From positions 1,334 through 8,940 of the forward strand of contig JADGBA010000043.1 in NCBI GenBank assembly GCA_015231685.1: 7,607 bases of DNA, given 5' to 3'. A program made the translations under genes and the position numbers. Of the stretch, positions 6,281-7,607 are shown in pieces. The notes beneath the pieces were generated by a model. That model was not told where the DNA came from. It made no database searches and saw only the letters and a program-made list of their open reading frames with translations. The DNA is from Candidatus Omnitrophota bacterium. Its GTDB lineage: Bacteria; Omnitrophota; Gorgyraeia; 2-02-FULL-51-18; JAGOUK01. The stretch's first letter is position 1. Every line of letters starts with the position of its first letter.

Positions 6281-6318
6281 AAAAATCCCACCGCCGCCCA
6301 AAGGCGACGATGGGATTT
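6281..6318 (-). terminator. Intrinsic terminator of the porin gene
   Basis: On the minus strand, AAATCCCATCGTCGCC (6318-6303), the loop TTTG (6302-6299) and GGCGGCGGTGGGATTT (6298-6283) form a 16-bp stem with two G-U pairs and no mismatch. The stem runs into a T5 tract ending at 6281. It lies about 35 bases after the porin stop codon at 6353 and insulates that gene from ftsH. Its AAA/TTT edges could also give some terminator activity on the other strand. Confidence 0.9.
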
Positions 6319-6352
6319 AAGCAATACTTCACTTCGAACAGAGGTACGTCTT

Positions 6353-7607
6353 TTAGAAAACGACGCTGACTCCGCTCGTGACCTGGGTGGCCGTGCTTGT
6401 CGTGGCACCCGTGGCCGTCGAAACACCATAGACATCACCGGGCATGAACCAGGCAAGGCCGAGGTTGAACGTCACGTCTTCCGTGTAGTCATAGATGACG
6501 TTGATGTCAAGCTCGGTCCCGACATCCTGACCGAGATTGCCGCCGTTAGCCGGCGCGGCAGTGATGACATCTTCGTCTGTCCAGAACCAATAGAAGGTCG
6601 CGTCAAGCGCGAGGTCTTCCATCGGGGACAATCCACCAGAAATCGAAAAGTGCTGGTGGTTTGAGGCCGCGGTCGGCGATGTGGCGTCAACCGTATTGGC
6701 CGCGGTGTTATACAGGACGTTGAGATACTCGAAGATGGCTCCGTACGTCGGAGAGCGGAACAACCCGTTCCACGAACCGAAGTCGGTGCCGTTGGTCGCG
6801 TCGTCACCGGACAGGAACACGTACTCAAGACCCACCCACGGGGTGTACGCATTTTCGTACCAGGTGTATTGACCGAACACATCGAGACCCCAAGCTTCGC
6901 GATCCAGCGCAGTAACTGAAGTCGAAGTGGCATAGCTCTCGCCCCACTGAAACGCAACTTCACCGCCGATCGTAAGGTTCTGCACCGGGTCGAACTGCGC
7001 ACGCGTACCGATCATCCAGGTCTTTTCGATGGCGCCGGTGTTCATGGCGTCAGCCTGATTGGTCGCACGGTCATGATCCACGGCGAAGTAGCCTTCCCAC
7101 TCGGCATTGTATTCGGAGAACTGATAGTTGACGTTATTGAACCACACATAACGGTCATCTTCGGCGTTGGCCGAACCCTGGCCCTGATTGGCACCGCCGA
7201 GCGCCGGGTTGATCACCACGGAGTCGATGGTCCAGGGCGCGAAGTCCAGAGTGGCCCGGAACGCGTCAAAGGACGTCACCGCGGAGAACTCATCCGCAAT
7301 AACAGTGCCCTGAGGGTCCTGGATCTGGAAGTTACCGAGGACGAATCCGCGGCCGAACTCGATGTCCTGACGACCGATGGTCAGCGTAAGGGGCGCGTAA
7401 AAGGCCTCTTTAAGCTGAACATAAGCGAGATCAACACCAAGATCGAACTCGTTGCCGATGTTCGATGTGTTGTTGCTGATGATCCACTGGTTGGCGTTCC
7501 AATCACGCTGATTGTAGATGTTGATCACCACCGACACGTTGTCGGTAAGATCGGCAGCCACTTCAACCTGAGCAACGGACATGAACCAGTCGGCCCCGTC
7601 ATCACCC
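6353..7607 (-). CDS. Porin-like outer-membrane beta-barrel protein, 5' part missing
   Basis: The reading frame is open to the right edge of the window (last full codon at 7606), giving at least 417 residues. The true start and signal peptide lie outside. The ATG at 7582 is unlikely to be the start because the codons before it (DDGADWF) read as sensible protein. The sequence alternates polar and hydrophobic residues with many aromatic residues, as in beta strands: VAQVEVAADLTDNVSVVINI (11-30), FDLGVDLAYVQLKEAFYAPL (54-73), LTIGRQDIEFGRGFVLGNF (75-93), then repeated strand/loop pairs with Asn-, Ala- and Thr-rich loops. It ends in SGVSVVF, a terminal aromatic as in signals read by the BAM machinery. 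It resembles alginate-export-type porins common in Omnitrophota; the substrate is unknown. Codons are rich in C-ending forms, suggesting high expression. It is a separate transcription unit with its own terminator. Confidence 0.85.
   Translation of the reverse strand, partial: GDDGADWFMSVAQVEVAADLTDNVSVVINIYNQRDWNANQWIISNNTSNIGNEFDLGVDLAYVQLKEAFYAPLTLTIGRQDIEFGRGFVLGNFQIQDPQGTVIADEFSAVTSFDAFRATLDFAPWTIDSVVINPALGGANQGQGSANAEDDRYVWFNNVNYQFSEYNAEWEGYFAVDHDRATNQADAMNTGAIEKTWMIGTRAQFDPVQNLTIGGEVAFQWGESYATSTSVTALDREAWGLDVFGQYTWYENAYTPWVGLEYVFLSGDDATNGTDFGSWNGLFRSPTYGAIFEYLNVLYNTAANTVDATSPTAASNHQHFSISGGLSPMEDLALDATFYWFWTDEDVITAAPANGGNLGQDVGTELDINVIYDYTEDVTFNLGLAWFMPGDVYGVSTATGATTSTATQVTSGVSVVF

Noticed and set aside
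6472..7002. 176-codon minus-strand frame within the porin gene
   Set aside because: It is another frame of the same strand, full of Arg, Ser and Thr, without strand pattern or motif; the beta-barrel frame is clearly the coding one.
7580..7582. ATG at 7582 as the true porin start
   Set aside because: No signal peptide follows it, and the frame continues upstream with protein-like codons to the window edge, so the gene is partial.
1..7607. CRISPR array, insertion sequence, toxin-antitoxin or defence cassette
   Set aside because: I saw no spaced direct repeats, transposase-like frame or terminal inverted repeats, and every long stretch is explained by housekeeping genes.

Overview
The window reads almost entirely on the minus strand and looks like the core genome of a Gram-negative bacterium. 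An outer-membrane beta-barrel protein lies at the right edge. The gene order (ftsH, folP, cdaA, ybbR, pdxJ, acpS-like, nnrD) resembles that of Geobacter-type deltaproteobacteria. The style of the porin (EVAADLTDNV, an IGRQDIEFGRGF core) is what I associate with Candidatus Omnitrophota. I lean towards Omnitrophota, but this is recall without a search.

Layout in the direction of transcription (right to left). (1) 7607-6353: 3' part of a porin-like gene whose start lies outside the window, closed by a strong intrinsic terminator at 6281-6318. (2) 6262-6239: a candidate promoter placed so close to the ftsH ATG that the mRNA may be leaderless. (3) 6229-269: a very compact gene string: ftsH (membrane AAA+ protease), folP (dihydropteroate synthase), cdaA (diadenylate cyclase), a short single-domain ybbR, pdxJ (pyridoxine 5'-phosphate synthase), a 98-codon degenerate AcpS-like gene, and nnrD (NAD(P)HX dehydratase). 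Four of the junctions are ATGA stop/start overlaps and the other two gaps are 16 and 21 bases. (4) 278-101: tRNA-Thr(UGU), whose 5' end contains the nnrD stop codon, then tRNA-Tyr(GUA) followed by a T8 run. (5) 100-1: about 100 non-coding bases with a palindromic, terminator-like element.

The genes serve different housekeeping tasks: membrane protein quality control, folate, c-di-AMP signalling and its likely membrane partner, vitamin B6, probable acyl-carrier-protein modification, nicotinamide nucleotide repair, and tRNA supply. Their tight packing suggests one transcript from the ftsH promoter through the tRNAs. I found no mobile element, CRISPR array, defence cassette or obviously new multi-gene system. 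The points most worth a second look are the AcpS-like protein that seems to lack its metal ligands, the nnrD stop codon buried in a tRNA, and the probable leaderless start of ftsH.
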